The position numbers and the translations under genes were made by a program. This document shows positions 34,028 through 45,634 of a DNA stretch of 64,000 nt, in pieces (within the stretch, counting starts at the first letter, position 1; every line of letters begins with the position of its first letter). Source of the DNA: Absidia repens (lineage: Eukaryota; Mucoromycota; Mucoromycetes; Mucorales; Cunninghamellaceae); assembly GCA_002105175.1 (NCBI GenBank), contig MCGE01000024.1, forward strand, positions 526,485 to 590,484. The letters run 5' to 3'. The notes beneath the pieces are model-generated. The model did no database searches and was not told where the DNA came from. It saw nothing but the letters and a program-made list of their open reading frames with translations.

Positions 34028-34679
34028 GTCTGTATAAATAATACGATAAAACGAAATTTAGTTCTTACACCGAGAATTGACAGGGAAAGAAAAAGAAAGG
34101 AAGGGGTCATACATATCCTCCTTCTCCAAAAAAGAAAGATGCTTGTTACTTGATTCGAATTCCGTAGTATCTCATCGTCACAAGGATTCAGGAAACAAGT
34201 TGACTCAGAATTTTTCGATGGGAGTTTTTTTTTTTTTTCTTCTTCTTCTTCTTCCCATGATCAGCGCTTCAAAAATGAATATTAGGAGTAGATGGATTTT
34301 AATTCTCGCCAAGTCAGCAACTATGTTGGAAATCTTTTTTCTTTTTTTGGTGTCAACATAAAGCAACGAAAGGAATGAAGGCGAGACAGAAATTGCATCT
34401 AATTGTTTACTACCCACTCAGATACATTCAGCCGAAATTTCCATGTTGTTAACGTTTCTTTTTCCTGAAGAATGTGATTCCTTTTGCATGACATACAATC
34501 ATTAACTTTATCCCATTACCTAATAAAAACCAAAATCCTTTACTGTATTCCTTGTTATTTTTCTCTTTTATTCAACAATCATTCACATTCACCATGTATT
34601 ATTGTCAATTGCTGTAAAATGAAGAGGAACCCATCATGCTATTGTGTTCAATGATGATGGCTACTGTCATGAAAAATGA
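34028..34679. other. Upstream region of the GT15 cluster
   Basis: No gene recognised. Contains a CTT repeat near 34240 and a long T run. It probably includes the promoter of the second GT15 gene. Confidence 0.4.
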
Positions 34680-35560
34680 ACCTCCATATTGCTACATGGT
34701 GTTGATTGATGTAAAAAAAAAAATGGGGTTTCCAGATAATGGAAAGGGGTAAATCTCACATAGGATTGTTTCAAATTCCGCCCACATGATAACGTTTTTT
34801 TTTTGCCCCCATTTTTTATTTTTCCGCTTTCTTTCTTTTCATTTTCTGTTTTTCTTTTTTTCTTCACCATTCAACTTTTTTGAGGTTATGTTGGACTTAG
34901 ATTAGTGTCAGGACTAGTTTAGACGGGTTTCCAGCTCAGGGATTACAAGGTGCATGGGGAAACCCTTTCATTTTGGATTCAGTATTTGGAACCACCATTA
35001 GTTGGTTTTTTGAAGCCATCATTAACTTAGTTTAGTGTTAGTTTGCCCATAATTTGCATTCATATTGAATAAAATATGTCTCTTTTTACATTCTCCAATG
35101 AAAAATATCCCAAGAATCCTTTCAATGTCTTGTGAAATAGATTTCTTTTTTTTTTTCACTGTCATCAACCTTTTTGATTAGCGTTCATCATTGCTATGCT
35201 TCAATAAGTGTACTCCTTTGTCTTTCTCATGCGTTGTGCTATACATTACATACAATACATCAGACCCATTTTACAAACGTCCCTCTAGATTAGTGTTGAC
35301 CATTCCTCAACTCTCCGAATTGTCTCAATCATGCTACCTCCAATAAATCCCTTGAGATAATGAATCCCACGTTTTTAGTTTTCTATCTACCATTATCATT
35401 TAAATAAAATATACCATTTTACTACTCATCCCCTAACCAATTATACAGTGGGAAAAACAGTTTTGTGACTAATTTGTGAGTGTCTTTTCAAATTTCTGCT
35501 TTCTAGCACACCCATTATGGATATTTTCCCCTCTTCCGGAGTCCAAATGACTAAGTTGCG
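34680..35560 (+). repeat. Dispersed repeat R1, copy e
   Basis: One of the most complete copies: head TGGTGTTGATTGATGT plus an A run, CCGCCCACATGATAACG, the core at 34880-35075 (TGCATGGGGAAACCCTTTCA, TTGAATAAAATATGTC), then three trailing modules with GATTAG(T/C)GTT and AATAA(A/G) ending near 35412. No ORF of note. Confidence 0.75.
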
Positions 35561-35639
35561 GTTCTAGTAATAGACAACACCCTATGTTCTCGTGATTTAT
35601 CGGATTTAAACTCGATACTTTTTGTTACATTGGTGGGCA

Positions 35640-35860
35640 TCCCAATATATTGTTAATTATTTTTAGCTATATCGGTCTGCATTCCATCACTGGAGTATAT
35701 ACCGATACATCGGCATACAATCCTAAAATTTATCGTCATGGTTTCCGATATATCGATATCTATTGCACTCAACGGAATATATCCCGATATATCGGGATAT
35801 TGGTCATAATGGACAACGGTCAATCGGTTTTTATCACGATAATATAGGGGTATACCGGGA
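35640..35860. repeat. ATATCG-rich palindromic array
   Basis: Many CCGATA(T/C)ATCGG-type palindromes in about 200 bp (ATACCGATACATCGGCA, TTCCGATATATCGATATC, CCCGATATATCGGGATAT). The pattern resembles subterminal repeats bound by transposases, as in hAT-like elements. No transposase ORF seen. Confidence 0.4.
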
Positions 35861-35902
35861 GGAGATTTTTCCGCGGTGGGTGTTGTACAATATAGTACTG
35901 TA

Positions 35903-36178
35903 CAGTGCCCTAACAAAGAAAATGCACACTTTTTGAGATACCGCTTGGAAGTAACCAGAACCGTAAAAATGAAAAGCCATATTGCTCTTACTTCTACGCT
36001 AGCTTTATGGTAGATAATTGCATGTGCTTTTTGTACAGTTGTTAAAGCCATTGTTTGAGTAAAAAAGAATATACCGTATACGCTAAGAAATAGGAGCAAT
36101 ATGGCTTTTCATTTTTACGGTTCTGGTTACTTCCAAGCGGTATCTCAAAAAGTGTGCATTTTCTTTGTTAGGGCACTG
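35903..36178. mobile_element. MITE with perfect 85-bp inverted arms
   Basis: The left arm 35903-35987 and right arm 36094-36178 are perfect reverse complements over 85 bp (ends CAGTGCCCTAACAAAG), with TA on both sides. Identity continues 8 bp outward (GTACTGTA), so the true border could be slightly wider. About 106 bp separates the arms. CAGTG ends and a TA duplication suggest a Tc1/mariner-derived non-autonomous element. Perfect arms imply recent insertion or arm conversion. Confidence 0.85.
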
Positions 36179-36186
36179 TACAGTAC

Positions 36187-37010
36187 GGTACAGTAATTCA
36201 AAATTCGCGGCGATTTTGAAGTGCTAATAGCAGGGATATGTTATCACGTAGTACATTATGGATACAATCAAGCTTTTTTTTTTTCATTTGGTTATTTTCA
36301 GATTCCACCTGTCATTTATCTAGCTCATCGAGAAGTGAGTGATATCCTACAAATATTGTAATGGTGATGTCAATGAAAGTTTTTTTTTGTTTGAAGATAA
36401 TCTATATCAACGACGAAAGGCAGATCAAATTCAATTAGACAAGTTTTATTAGGATAATAACAGTAACCAAGAAGACAGTATCAAAAAACACAAATTTGAT
36501 TTATTTGATAATGGAAATCATTTCATGAAGATACTATACGATACTTGAAGCTGAAGCTAAACTACACTATACTAAACTATACTAAACTAATCTTGATAGC
36601 ATATTGTCGAATTCCGTTCACCATTTCCTATAACAGATACTAAAGCCGTGTTCGAAGAGACAAGAGCATCATCATTTCGCTGATTTGGATCCCCAATCTA
36701 AACATCATTTGAAGCGCTATCCTTCCAATACCCAGGTCGTTTGAAGCATAATAATCAATCATCTCGAGTGGTGTGACAGAAGAGCGCGCCAGTAATTAAA
36801 AAGGGTATACCTGTGGCCTATCATCGTCGTCAGCAAGAGTAGTAACTTGAAATAATAGGTCTTGTACACGTGTTGTCGTCAATATCAATCACGCTGATGC
36901 GATAAATCATCAACCATGTCATGCAAAACACCCCAAACACACACACACACACACACACGCATATATATATATATATATATATACAATCACAATCATAGTT
37001 TCAATCTAAA
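36187..37010. other. Intergenic, simple repeats
   Basis: No gene recognised. Contains ACTATACTAAACTATACTAA near 36565, a CA repeat at about 36936-36958 and a TA repeat at about 36961-36982. Confidence 0.4.
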
Positions 37011-37607
37011 CTAATCCAAGTCCATGGGCTGATATGGATCGGCGTCGATTGATTGAGGAGGGGAAGGTAGTGTTGGTGGTTGAGCGTGGAAATGATCATG
37101 GTGCTGGTGTAATTGTTTCCGAGCCATTTCATAGACTGCATGATCGACGATATCGTCATTACTGTTGTTGCTATTGGCAGTTGCATGGATCACAAAGTCG
37201 GGGATTCGTAATCCGGTAGCACCAGGTATGCGTTCAAACGGGAGTACGGTATTGTCTGTTGCCACCCCCACGAGTTCAGGCTCTTCCCCAAGGTAAGTAT
37301 CTTCGTCGTCCATGCTGTTATTCCCATCGGTCCCCAAAAATTGATCGATATCATCCACCCGCTCCACTAAATCCTTCCTCCATCTGCTACCGTTGTTGTT
37401 GTTGTTGCCAGATGACCTAGACGGATCTTGATGAATATTGCGATCAGTAGAGTTAGAGTGAGCCAACGACAAGCCAGCCATCTTGTTGGTAAACATATCG
37501 TCGGTTATCGCCTTCTTCCGAGCGGGTGATTGACCAGGTATAATGGTTGCTATGTTGTATTCGTCGGTAGGAGAGTGGATTCGTTTCGAAGAGTGATGGA
37601 AGTCCAT
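37011..37607 (-). CDS. Unknown acidic low-complexity protein
   Basis: Single-exon ORF of 198 aa from the ATG at 37607; the upstream Met codon would add only a Phe-rich run encoded by a poly-A tract, so the internal start is preferred. The protein begins MDFHHSSKRIHSPTDEYN and contains SPARKKAITDDMF, a short N-run, VERVDDIDQFLG, an acidic stretch (SMDDEDTYLGEEPELVG), RIPGATGLRIPDFV, a His-rich segment and a Pro-rich tail. No domain recognised. It is probably disordered and may carry Ser-Pro phosphorylation sites. The next gene is the Erv2-like oxidase, same strand, 170 bp away. Confidence 0.6.
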   Translation of the reverse strand: MDFHHSSKRIHSPTDEYNIATIIPGQSPARKKAITDDMFTNKMAGLSLAHSNSTDRNIHQDPSRSSGNNNNNGSRWRKDLVERVDDIDQFLGTDGNNSMDDEDTYLGEEPELVGVATDNTVLPFERIPGATGLRIPDFVIHATANSNNSNDDIVDHAVYEMARKQLHQHHDHFHAQPPTLPSPPQSIDADPYQPMDLD

Positions 37608-37777
37608 GGGCAAAAACAAAAAAAAAAAAAAAAAAAAAAACGGCAAAATAGAGTTTATTAAAGCAAGGCAAAGTGACAGGAGCGAGATAGATAGTGATTG
37701 AGAGTGTGTGTGTGAGAAAGGGAAGAAGAGAAAAACAAAAACAAAACAAAAAAAATGCAGGGGGGGGGAGGCTATGG

Positions 37778-38544
37778 CTATTCTACCGACTCACATCCAC
37801 AAGGGTATTTGGCTTCAATATCAGAGCAATCAAAGATAAGCTTCCCCAAGCGTTCATTCACCTTGTTATGAACAGCACATGCCCACTGAGATGCTGCGAT
37901 CCTAGATGATGTCTGAGGTGGATAAAGTTTGAGCAGCTTTTGAAAATGTTCAGCACTAAATTACAGAATTCTTAGTTAGCTTGATTCACAAGTCGCTGTA
38001 CGTACCCCAGCTAGGTTACACACAACTACAAACACGCACTCATTTGCTTACCATTCGCCACAAGGATAAAGCCTTGATAATAAGTGAATGAATTGATCCA
38101 AAGCGGTTCGTTCGTCAGCTGTTGGTTGCTCTGGGTATCTTGACATCATCGTATGTAATAGCTAAAAAAAAAAAAAAAAAAGTCAAGTTATTGTGCTAGA
38201 TCTTCCATGGAGGTCTTTATACATACCTTCCAAGTTGACCGTCCAAGTTCAGCCCTAAGATGCAAATATATTCTTCTCAGTAAATCTATATCCATTTATC
38301 ATCATCATCCTTCTTGTCCTTACTTTGCTGTAGCGTTTCCCAAATGAGCCATAACCACGCCACCATCGTGTGAGACATCCTGTCCTTGCCATACCAAATT
38401 TTTATCGTTGTTGTCCGTCAAAGTACTCGTCAGAATGGAATCATGTCCAATGGAATCATGTTGTGTGGAATAAAAAAACCAGCAAATGCCAAAAAAGAGA
38501 AGAAGAAGGCAGGGAGCTGCTACTTTCAGGTGGTTCCTTTTCAT
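37778..38544 (-). CDS. Erv2-type FAD-linked sulfhydryl oxidase
   Basis: Four exons on the minus strand: 38324-38544, 38227-38254 (only 28 nt), 38052-38161, 37778-37955, joined in frame to 178 aa. A signal-anchor (CLLLLFFGICWFFYS) precedes an Erv/ALR domain: LGRSTWKLLHTMMSRYP, the redox pair in LYPCGECAEHF, the FAD-binding ASQWACAVHNKVNERLGK, and FDCSDIEAKYPCGC at the end. Family members form disulfides by passing electrons from thiols through FAD to oxygen. The membrane anchor and the C-terminal Cys-Gly-Cys point to the ER form (Erv2) rather than mitochondrial Erv1. The role in oxidative folding of secreted proteins is inferred from the family. Confidence 0.93.
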
Positions 38545-38839
38545 ATAAATTTGAAGGAAGAGAAAGAAAGAAAAAGAAAAATAGAAAGTGTGGGGTTTAA
38601 AAGAAGCATTTTATTGAACCATCAAGGTGTGCAAGTGTATATGTATTTGTATATGTATGAATATATATGTATATTAGATAAAGGACTACGGGAAAAAAAT
38701 AAAAATAAAAAAAAAAACTGCACTAAAATAATGGGAAGAGAAGTGAGTTTCTATATTAAAGAATAATATATAAATAAGAGGGAATAATATATATAATATA
38801 GTACACTATAAAACAAAGAAATATGACAAAGCAATGTAT

Positions 38840-41606
38840 CTATGTTGTGTGATCAGGATCACCAGGAAGGTCATCATAAAGGGGTCCATCAGAGTAACTT
38901 GCGTAATTTGCATCAATTGGTATTATCCCAGCCATATCCACCTTCATTGGATCCATGTTTACGTTGAACTGATCATTTTCATTCAGCCATGATATGAATT
39001 GGTCGATAGATACACCTTCTGGTAAATCTATTATATATAACAAAAACAATCATGTCATTGTGAATATACATTAACAATGACTGTTTCTATCTTCCTTCCT
39101 TTCTTTTTTTTTTTTTTTTTTTTTTTTTTACCTTGAAGTATTCCATTGAGGGATGAATTTTCAGTTGATGAATGAGTCATCCATTCCATTGCTTCCTCCT
39201 TGATTCCGCGATGATCTTGTTGGGCTTGATACAAACTATCGTATAGTGGTTGTTGCTGTTGTTGATGTACGTTGATATTCATAGTATTCTGAGTTATTGC
39301 ATCAAATGGATCCTTGTCATTGTCACGATCAGGCGTTGCCAGAGTAGAGGAGGTGAAAGGTGCATAAGATTTCTGTCGTCCAGCCCAGCCTTGATATGGT
39401 CGCGTGTTTCTTGTGGTGGGGATCGAGTTCACTGAGGGTGACATTGGCGAGTAGCCATCATTATATGATGAGGAGGGGATCATCATTTCGTTGCTATTGT
39501 TGCTGTTGTTGGTGTTATTGTTTGGTGATGAGGAAGGATAATTATTGGGCATGGAGGAGGAATAAGTTTGTTTCTGTATTTGCATTTTGGGCGATGGGCC
39601 AAGGCGTGGGGACGATCCGGTTGGTGCATTATAGGGAGAAAATCGTCGGATGTGTTGCTGTGATGATGATGACATGGGTGGTGATCCAATATGCATATTG
39701 GCAATCGATCGGTTGAGTGACAGTGTCGTCGATCCTGGGGAGCTTGATAAGAACATGGATGAATTTGGTACCGAAGACGGACTTTCCAGCAGTGGTGAAG
39801 AATACATCGCCTCCATACTATTTCGTTTTTCCAAAGATGGTGGTGGTTGTGAATATCGGTGGGTAGCTTTCCCACTGCGTCCTGCATTGATGTTGTCTCG
39901 TTCGTCCACAAGTCGTTGGAGTAAAATCGCTTTCTTTCCTGTCGCCGGTTTGCCGCGTTGTCGTAGCATTTCTTTGAGTTCCGACACTGTGATATCATCA
40001 AAATTGGCCTTTACTAGTTGATCATCCAATCGTTTTTGAAGCTGTTCTGCATCGACTGGCTGGTTTGTATTGACACGATGTACACGCTGTATTTGAATAG
40101 GCATGGTTCGTGAAGGGAAGGATGATGTCTGTTTCATGCTGCTGGAGGAAGAAGGACCAGGGTTGCTGCTGCTATTACTTTTTTTCGGAATAGCCACGCC
40201 AGATGTTGTTGATGTAGTGGATTGAGATTTTTTATTGCTGACTTGACCTATTTTGATAAGTAAAATGAATCATTTAATCATGTGTTCTGTCTTTTTGTTT
40301 TTTGTTTTTTTTTGGAACGGGGTTAATACTTACTAGCTTCATTTTCGAATTCGTTAGCATCGCCATAAACGGATTCCATAAGTCTTTTTTCCATTGACGT
40401 AGGCACCGATGATCCAAATACAGCAACACCGTTGTTTCCAGTCATATAATCACGAGAGGTACGATTACCGAAGCCGCTTGAAACACCCGAGAAGGAAGAA
40501 GAGGGGATAGAATGATGATGATGCTGTGATGATGATGTTGAGCCATTTCCAGCGGTGGTCGACTTACGAGCATAGTTGACCCTAAATCTAGCTTGGAGTT
40601 CATTGAAGCGTCGCTGATGATCGATTTCAGTTGGCACGGAAGAAGAATGTTTCGTAACGGCGCCGCTAGTGCTACTGCTACCCGCATTGATTGGTATAGG
40701 ATTCGCCCGATTGTTGCCACGTGATCCAATACCCTGTTGAGACCGTCGGTTGATTTCCTTTCGAGGTTTGGTGTTTGAAGATGACGCTCGTTTGACAGTG
40801 GTTGGATAGGTGCCACTAATACTATTCGGATAGACTTGCATTTGCTGTTGCTGTTGACCATTTGCAAACTCTACGGGTTGCGACATTGATGGAGGTTGAT
40901 GAGACGATTGGAGAATATCGTTGGAAGAATTTGCTGAGATTGCACTATGAGAAGGTATGGAAGAGGATAGTGACGCCGATATTGCTGAATGATTGTTTGC
41001 TGCTGATGTGGACTGACCAAACATGGCTGAGAGATTGGATCGTATAGGAGGGGAATCTCTGTGGTCTCTGGTCTGACGCTCATCGTGTTCTTCCATTTCC
41101 ATTTTCATTCTATTATCATGTAGGAGATATTGCTGTCGTAGAAAGTTGGGTTCAGTCATCAGAATGGCTTGCTGTTCTTCATCAGTTAACGACAGGAAGA
41201 GGTCAGAGTTTTCGCCTGGTGAAGGCGGTTGCTTTTGATGACTATCGTGCTGCTGCTGTTGTTGTTGTTGTTGTTGTAAAGGAAGAAATAACTGGCCGCG
41301 CTGCTGTGAGTCGCCGACAAAGGACGAGTCATACATGCTATTCCAATTTTGAGCCAATAACGAATCATGTCCGAGTGAGGTCACCGCACTGTCTTGCAAA
41401 AATGTTGGAGGAGCGGCATTGTTGTCAAAATTCAAAAAAGAGAAGTTGTCATCCAAAGAATGTGAGTGTTGGTGAAAAGACGAGGGATTAAAAGATTGAC
41501 TATATAATGGATTGTAGTCGTTGTTGAGGTTGCCGTTGTTTGAGGTTGGTGAAGGTGATGGTTCGTCTTTGTTGTTGTTGTTGTCAAAATAATACATTAT
41601 ACACAA
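38840..41606 (-). CDS. SAP-domain protein, long and disordered
   Basis: Three exons on the minus strand: 40334-41606, 39132-40247, 38840-39027, in frame for 858 aa. Most of the protein is Ser/Asn/Gln-rich, with Q-runs and N-runs encoded by CAA/AAC-type repeats. Residues about 372-395 hold RRFNELQARFRVNYARK. A SAP motif lies near residues 508-545 (ITVSELKEMLRQRG, GKKAILLQRLVDE); SAP helices bind AT-rich DNA or RNA. The C-terminus is acidic (DLPEGVSIDQFISWLNEND...YDDLPGDPD), like an activation domain. It could be a transcriptional regulator; this is inference. Met-4 is an alternative start, 3 codons inside. Intron 2 has a very long T run on the plus strand. Confidence 0.8.
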
Positions 41607-42844
41607 AAAAAAAAAAAAAATGAGAGAGAAAGAAAGAAGGGTGATATTTCCCTGTTCAAATTGTAAAAAGGATGAATAAATATAAAAAATTAAAAAGTAG
41701 GAAGAAAGAAAAAACGAAAGAAAGAAATAATAAAATCCGCTACTTTAAAACAAGAAAATGTGAAGGAGGGGCGTTTCCTTCTCAATCAAATTTTGTCCTT
41801 GCGGTCACAAAATTGGGCACAATGCCCGCATAAAATGCCTTGATGGGATTACCCTCTGAACCGCTATTTCCATATTAAGCCTGCTCACAAGATTATTTAG
41901 AGCGGCGAAATGGATGGATTTAAACAGGGGATTTATGGGGAAACAGATAAAATTCGAGATGAGATGATATGGGCGAATAAAGTTCGACTTTGGGGGGAAA
42001 ATAATTGACCGGACTACAAATAAAATTGGCATATAAAAGTAGACAGAACATTGATAGTAAATTAATTAATTTAAAGAAGGTTTGTAATATTCTATAACAA
42101 TATGATCTAAAGCTTGAGCAAGAAAAATCGAAGGTCTCATAACATTTTGATCACTAATGCAACGGGTTGATAGAGCACATGTGCTCTATGTGACAAAAGC
42201 GGAGTGCATGACATCGGAGATGCTTTGCGAAAATGGGTTCGGTGCTGAAGATGAATCTTTGACGGGATGTATCCGATGAGGTCTTAAGGCTAGTGTGTCG
42301 AATTATAGGATATCCTGCAGAAGTTATAAATAACAAGGGAAAGTGTGAGAGTGAGAGTGAGCCTTGTACAGCGAATCTCGAGAGTGGTTGCCTTTAAATA
42401 TGACTAATAATCTTAGTGGTGCCTGGAGTATAAAACATGCCTGGAAATAAGAGGGTATTTGCATTTTCTAACCAGTTGTAAGAAATAAAATCGCCGTCTG
42501 CTATAGGTACCTTTCCATTCGATCGCTCCAACTCTTTAAATTTGCCATGAACTCCGAATTTCATTATCGCAGCCTGCATGAACCCAAATATCATCCAAAA
42601 CCCACAATATTTATACCCAGCCTATATATCTAAAAACATAGATCAAGCATATAACAATAAAAAGTTGTGACAAAAATAGGAAATAATACGTTTATTGTTG
42701 TAAATGTACAAAAAAAAAAGTAAAAAAACTGATAATAGAATAATACAATATATAAAGAATAAAATAGGATAATAAAATAGATAACTAACTAACAGGAGAC
42801 TACCTACTAATACTGGTACTAATACTAAAACAAAATACTACTTA
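41607..42844. other. Intergenic, no gene recognised
   Basis: Likely promoter of the SAP-domain gene and 3' flank of the arrestin gene. Short ORFs at 41805, 42154 and 42394 (minus) have no recognisable domain and no supporting splice structure. Confidence 0.4.
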
Positions 42845-45175
42845 CTATTCAGCTACCGTATACATAGTCCGTTGTTTTTGTCGCATTTCCCGTTCCGCTT
42901 GCTTCTTTTTCTTTTCAATAATCACAAATAAATCCCCATCGTCCGAATCATCGTCGTCATCATCAGAGGGTGTGTCCGTTTGTGCTGTTGGTCTATTTCC
43001 AGAATAGTTGTCATCCTTGCCAGTAAATTGGTGTGGTTGTACTGTTGTGGTTGGTGTCCGAAAGCGGTTGATGGCTGCGTTATTAGAAGATGGTGTTGAA
43101 ATAGACGGCATTGGCTGAAGCACTTTTGTAGGTACATCATCAACTAAAGGTGGAGGCTGTGGTGGTGATGAAAGACCTATCATTCGATACTCTTCTGATC
43201 CCATTCGATTGTGTTGATAAGGTGAATACGACGATGATGATGATGGTGAAACAGGTCCACGTTCATAATTGCCATTGCTGCCATTTGTGTATGGTATATG
43301 TTGTTGTTGTTGTAAAGATGCCGGGTTGTAGGGAGGTATTCCTTGCTGCTGGTAATAGGGTTGCGCTACTCGGCTTATTCCATCATCGTAATAAGATTGG
43401 CGAGTGTCGTACATTGGGTAAGTGTTCTGATGTTGTAAAGGAGCACCACTATAGGGGCCATAATACTGCGATGAAGGGCTGGCAAGTAAATCCGGCGTAG
43501 AGGAAGATCGGTTCAATGGATTAGATGAAGGATAAACCATATCACTTGATGTGCTGCTTCGACAAAAACCTTGATGTAATTGCTGTTGTGGATCCATTGG
43601 TGTCATATTTGCTGATGTGGTACGTGAAAGGTGATTGTTTTCCAAAGATTGACTAGATCGCCATGATGACATTGATCCAATAGAGTTGTGCGATAATCTA
43701 GATTGTGTTGAGTCCGATCTACCTACGCGATCGTTTTTCTGAATAGCCAAAGTTGTAGCTGATGATGTTGATAATACAGAAAATCGTTTTTGATGAGAGG
43801 AAGATGAATGGTTCGTTTTCTGTCGGTCCAAATCCAAAGTTACAGTATCATCTTGATCGTCATCGTCGTCACTGAGCATCGTTTCGCCGAGTAGCTGTAT
43901 TAATTCGTCGTCGTCGTCGTCGTCAATAGGAATATCTGCTCGTGGCCATGTTCCAACAACAAAAGGTATTTCAAGTGTAGATACTGTTGTCTTGCCATCT
44001 TTGCCCAATCGTATCCGAACGCGTACCTTGTAATGTATATGTAGTGTCTTGTCCTTGTATCGAATGGTAGGTGGTGTAGAGGTAGGGACCATTAATTGAC
44101 ATGTTGTTGACTGTGAGAAATTATAAGGTCCAATAATCTTGATATCTTGCTTTATCACCTTGAGAATATCTTCAGTTGTCGCAGTATTTCTAATCGAATA
44201 AACTGATTGTGAGATACTTGAATCAAATTTTAACTAGTTATAAATAGGGGGCTTACTTTTGAGTACGAATTTCAACGGTACGGACAAGTTCAACTTCTAA
44301 TGCATTTTGTTTTGAGAAGGCTTCAAAGTGATTGATGACAATTTTCAAGGGTAGAATTTCCCCTATTAATAAAAACATATAAGAAAAAGAGTCAGTCACT
44401 TATATACTATCAATTCCTTTTCTTTCCTCTTATCCAACAACAGCGACGTCAAAGAAAACTTACCTCGTGTATATCCAAATCTTGGCATTGATGCAGTCGT
44501 TTGGCATTTCTTGTTGTATTTTGCACCAGGCAATAGTATATCCATTGATTTTTCTTGGGGCTTGATAAACGGCATCTTGGTTACATCCACTAGTTCCAAA
44601 ATAGGCACACTATATGAGACTTTCGAGCATAGAGATTCTGGTACCATTGGTCGATCGTGAATTGCAGTTAGAATATATTTGACTCGAGCCTTTCGTTTCC
44701 CAAACTATTGATCAATCATTAGACATATGTTCTTAGTATTTATCATACCTATTTTATTTTATTGCCCTTGTGATTTGTAACATTACCTCCATTGTGCTGG
44801 GAAGACCATTTGGAACCACAAATTCAAAGGGGAACGAGTGTTGCTTGGCATCCAAAACATGGGAGGATTTGCTGTCTTCCCCTGAGATAGGAAGAATCTT
44901 GGTCTTTGAGAAGAGATTGATGGTTTCCTTATCCTTGACAGAAATGAAGACTTGACCAGAAAACCGTACCACAATGTGATTTGTTTTCGTTGGGCTTTTC
45001 GGATGAACTATAACAACACCTACAGGAAATAAAACAGAAAGGGTCAATACTAAAGGATCTTGATATTCTTTATTATTCCATTGTACTTGCCTTTGATAGT
45101 TTCGCCAGGAAAGTAGAACTTTTCTTCATAAAGCCGTATATCAATAGTTTTGTTTGCTTTCCCTCGAGGACGCAT
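42845..45175 (-). CDS. Alpha-arrestin (arrestin-related trafficking adaptor)
   Basis: Five exons on the minus strand: 45091-45175, 44787-45019, 44464-44704, 44257-44362, 42845-44189, joined in frame to 669 aa. Intron 1 starts with GC (AAAG|GCAAGT), a classic GC-AG intron, and the frame requires it. The N-terminal arrestin fold is clear: LYEEKFYFPGETIKGVVIVHP, HIVVRFSGQVF, HSFPFEFVVPNGLPSTME, then the arrestin-C half (TASMPRFGYTRGEILPLKIVINH, VRIRLGKDGKTT, STLEIPFVVGTWP). The remainder (about residue 345 on) is disordered and Ser/Gln/Pro-rich with acidic D-runs. Alpha-arrestins recruit ubiquitin ligases to plasma-membrane transporters and drive endocytosis. I did not find a perfect PPxY motif, so the ligase contact is unclear. 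Confidence 0.88.
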
Positions 45176-45634
45176 AGATTAATGATCCAAGATAAAGTAT
45201 AAAAATAAAAATATACAAAAAAAAAGGCTAAAAGGAAGGGGATATGTGTGTGAATCTAAAGGGAAGATAGAAAATGATGATATAAGTGTACAAGAAGTTT
45301 GTCACAATATATAATAAAATATTGGAAGGGGGAGGAAGGAGGGGAAAAGGGAATAACAAATAGACGCACAGTCAATCAATTGTCTAAAAGTGAGAGTGAA
45401 GTAAAGAAAGAAGAGTGAGAAAGTGAAGAAAAAAAAGAAGCCAAAAAATATACTTCGGCATTCGGCTATTCAAAGTCCGATAAGAGATGGTCAAAAATAG
45501 TTTATTATAAAATTGTATATTTCTCTACATATGTAATGGGGAGTCGCCACTGTAGTGCATCTATATTGAAAACAATGTGTTGAAGAAAAATGGAAAGAGA
45601 AATGGTCATTAAATAAGTTTCTACATCATACATT
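45176..45634. other. Intergenic, A/G-rich
   Basis: No gene seen. Contains purine-rich tracts (AGGGGGAGGAAGGAGG near 45330), probably arrestin promoter and 3' flank of the CHORD gene. Confidence 0.4.

Noticed and set aside
35653..36099. 148-codon minus ORF across the MITE
   Set aside because: Spans the inverted arm and the ATATCG array, so it is accidental.
39483..40021. Long ORFs on both strands inside the SAP-domain gene
   Set aside because: Triplet-repeat composition keeps alternative frames open; only the frame with the SAP motif joins flanking exons.
42154..42594. Two short minus ORFs between the SAP-domain and arrestin genes
   Set aside because: The peptides look loosely natural but have no domain or supporting exons; intergenic DNA is the safer call.
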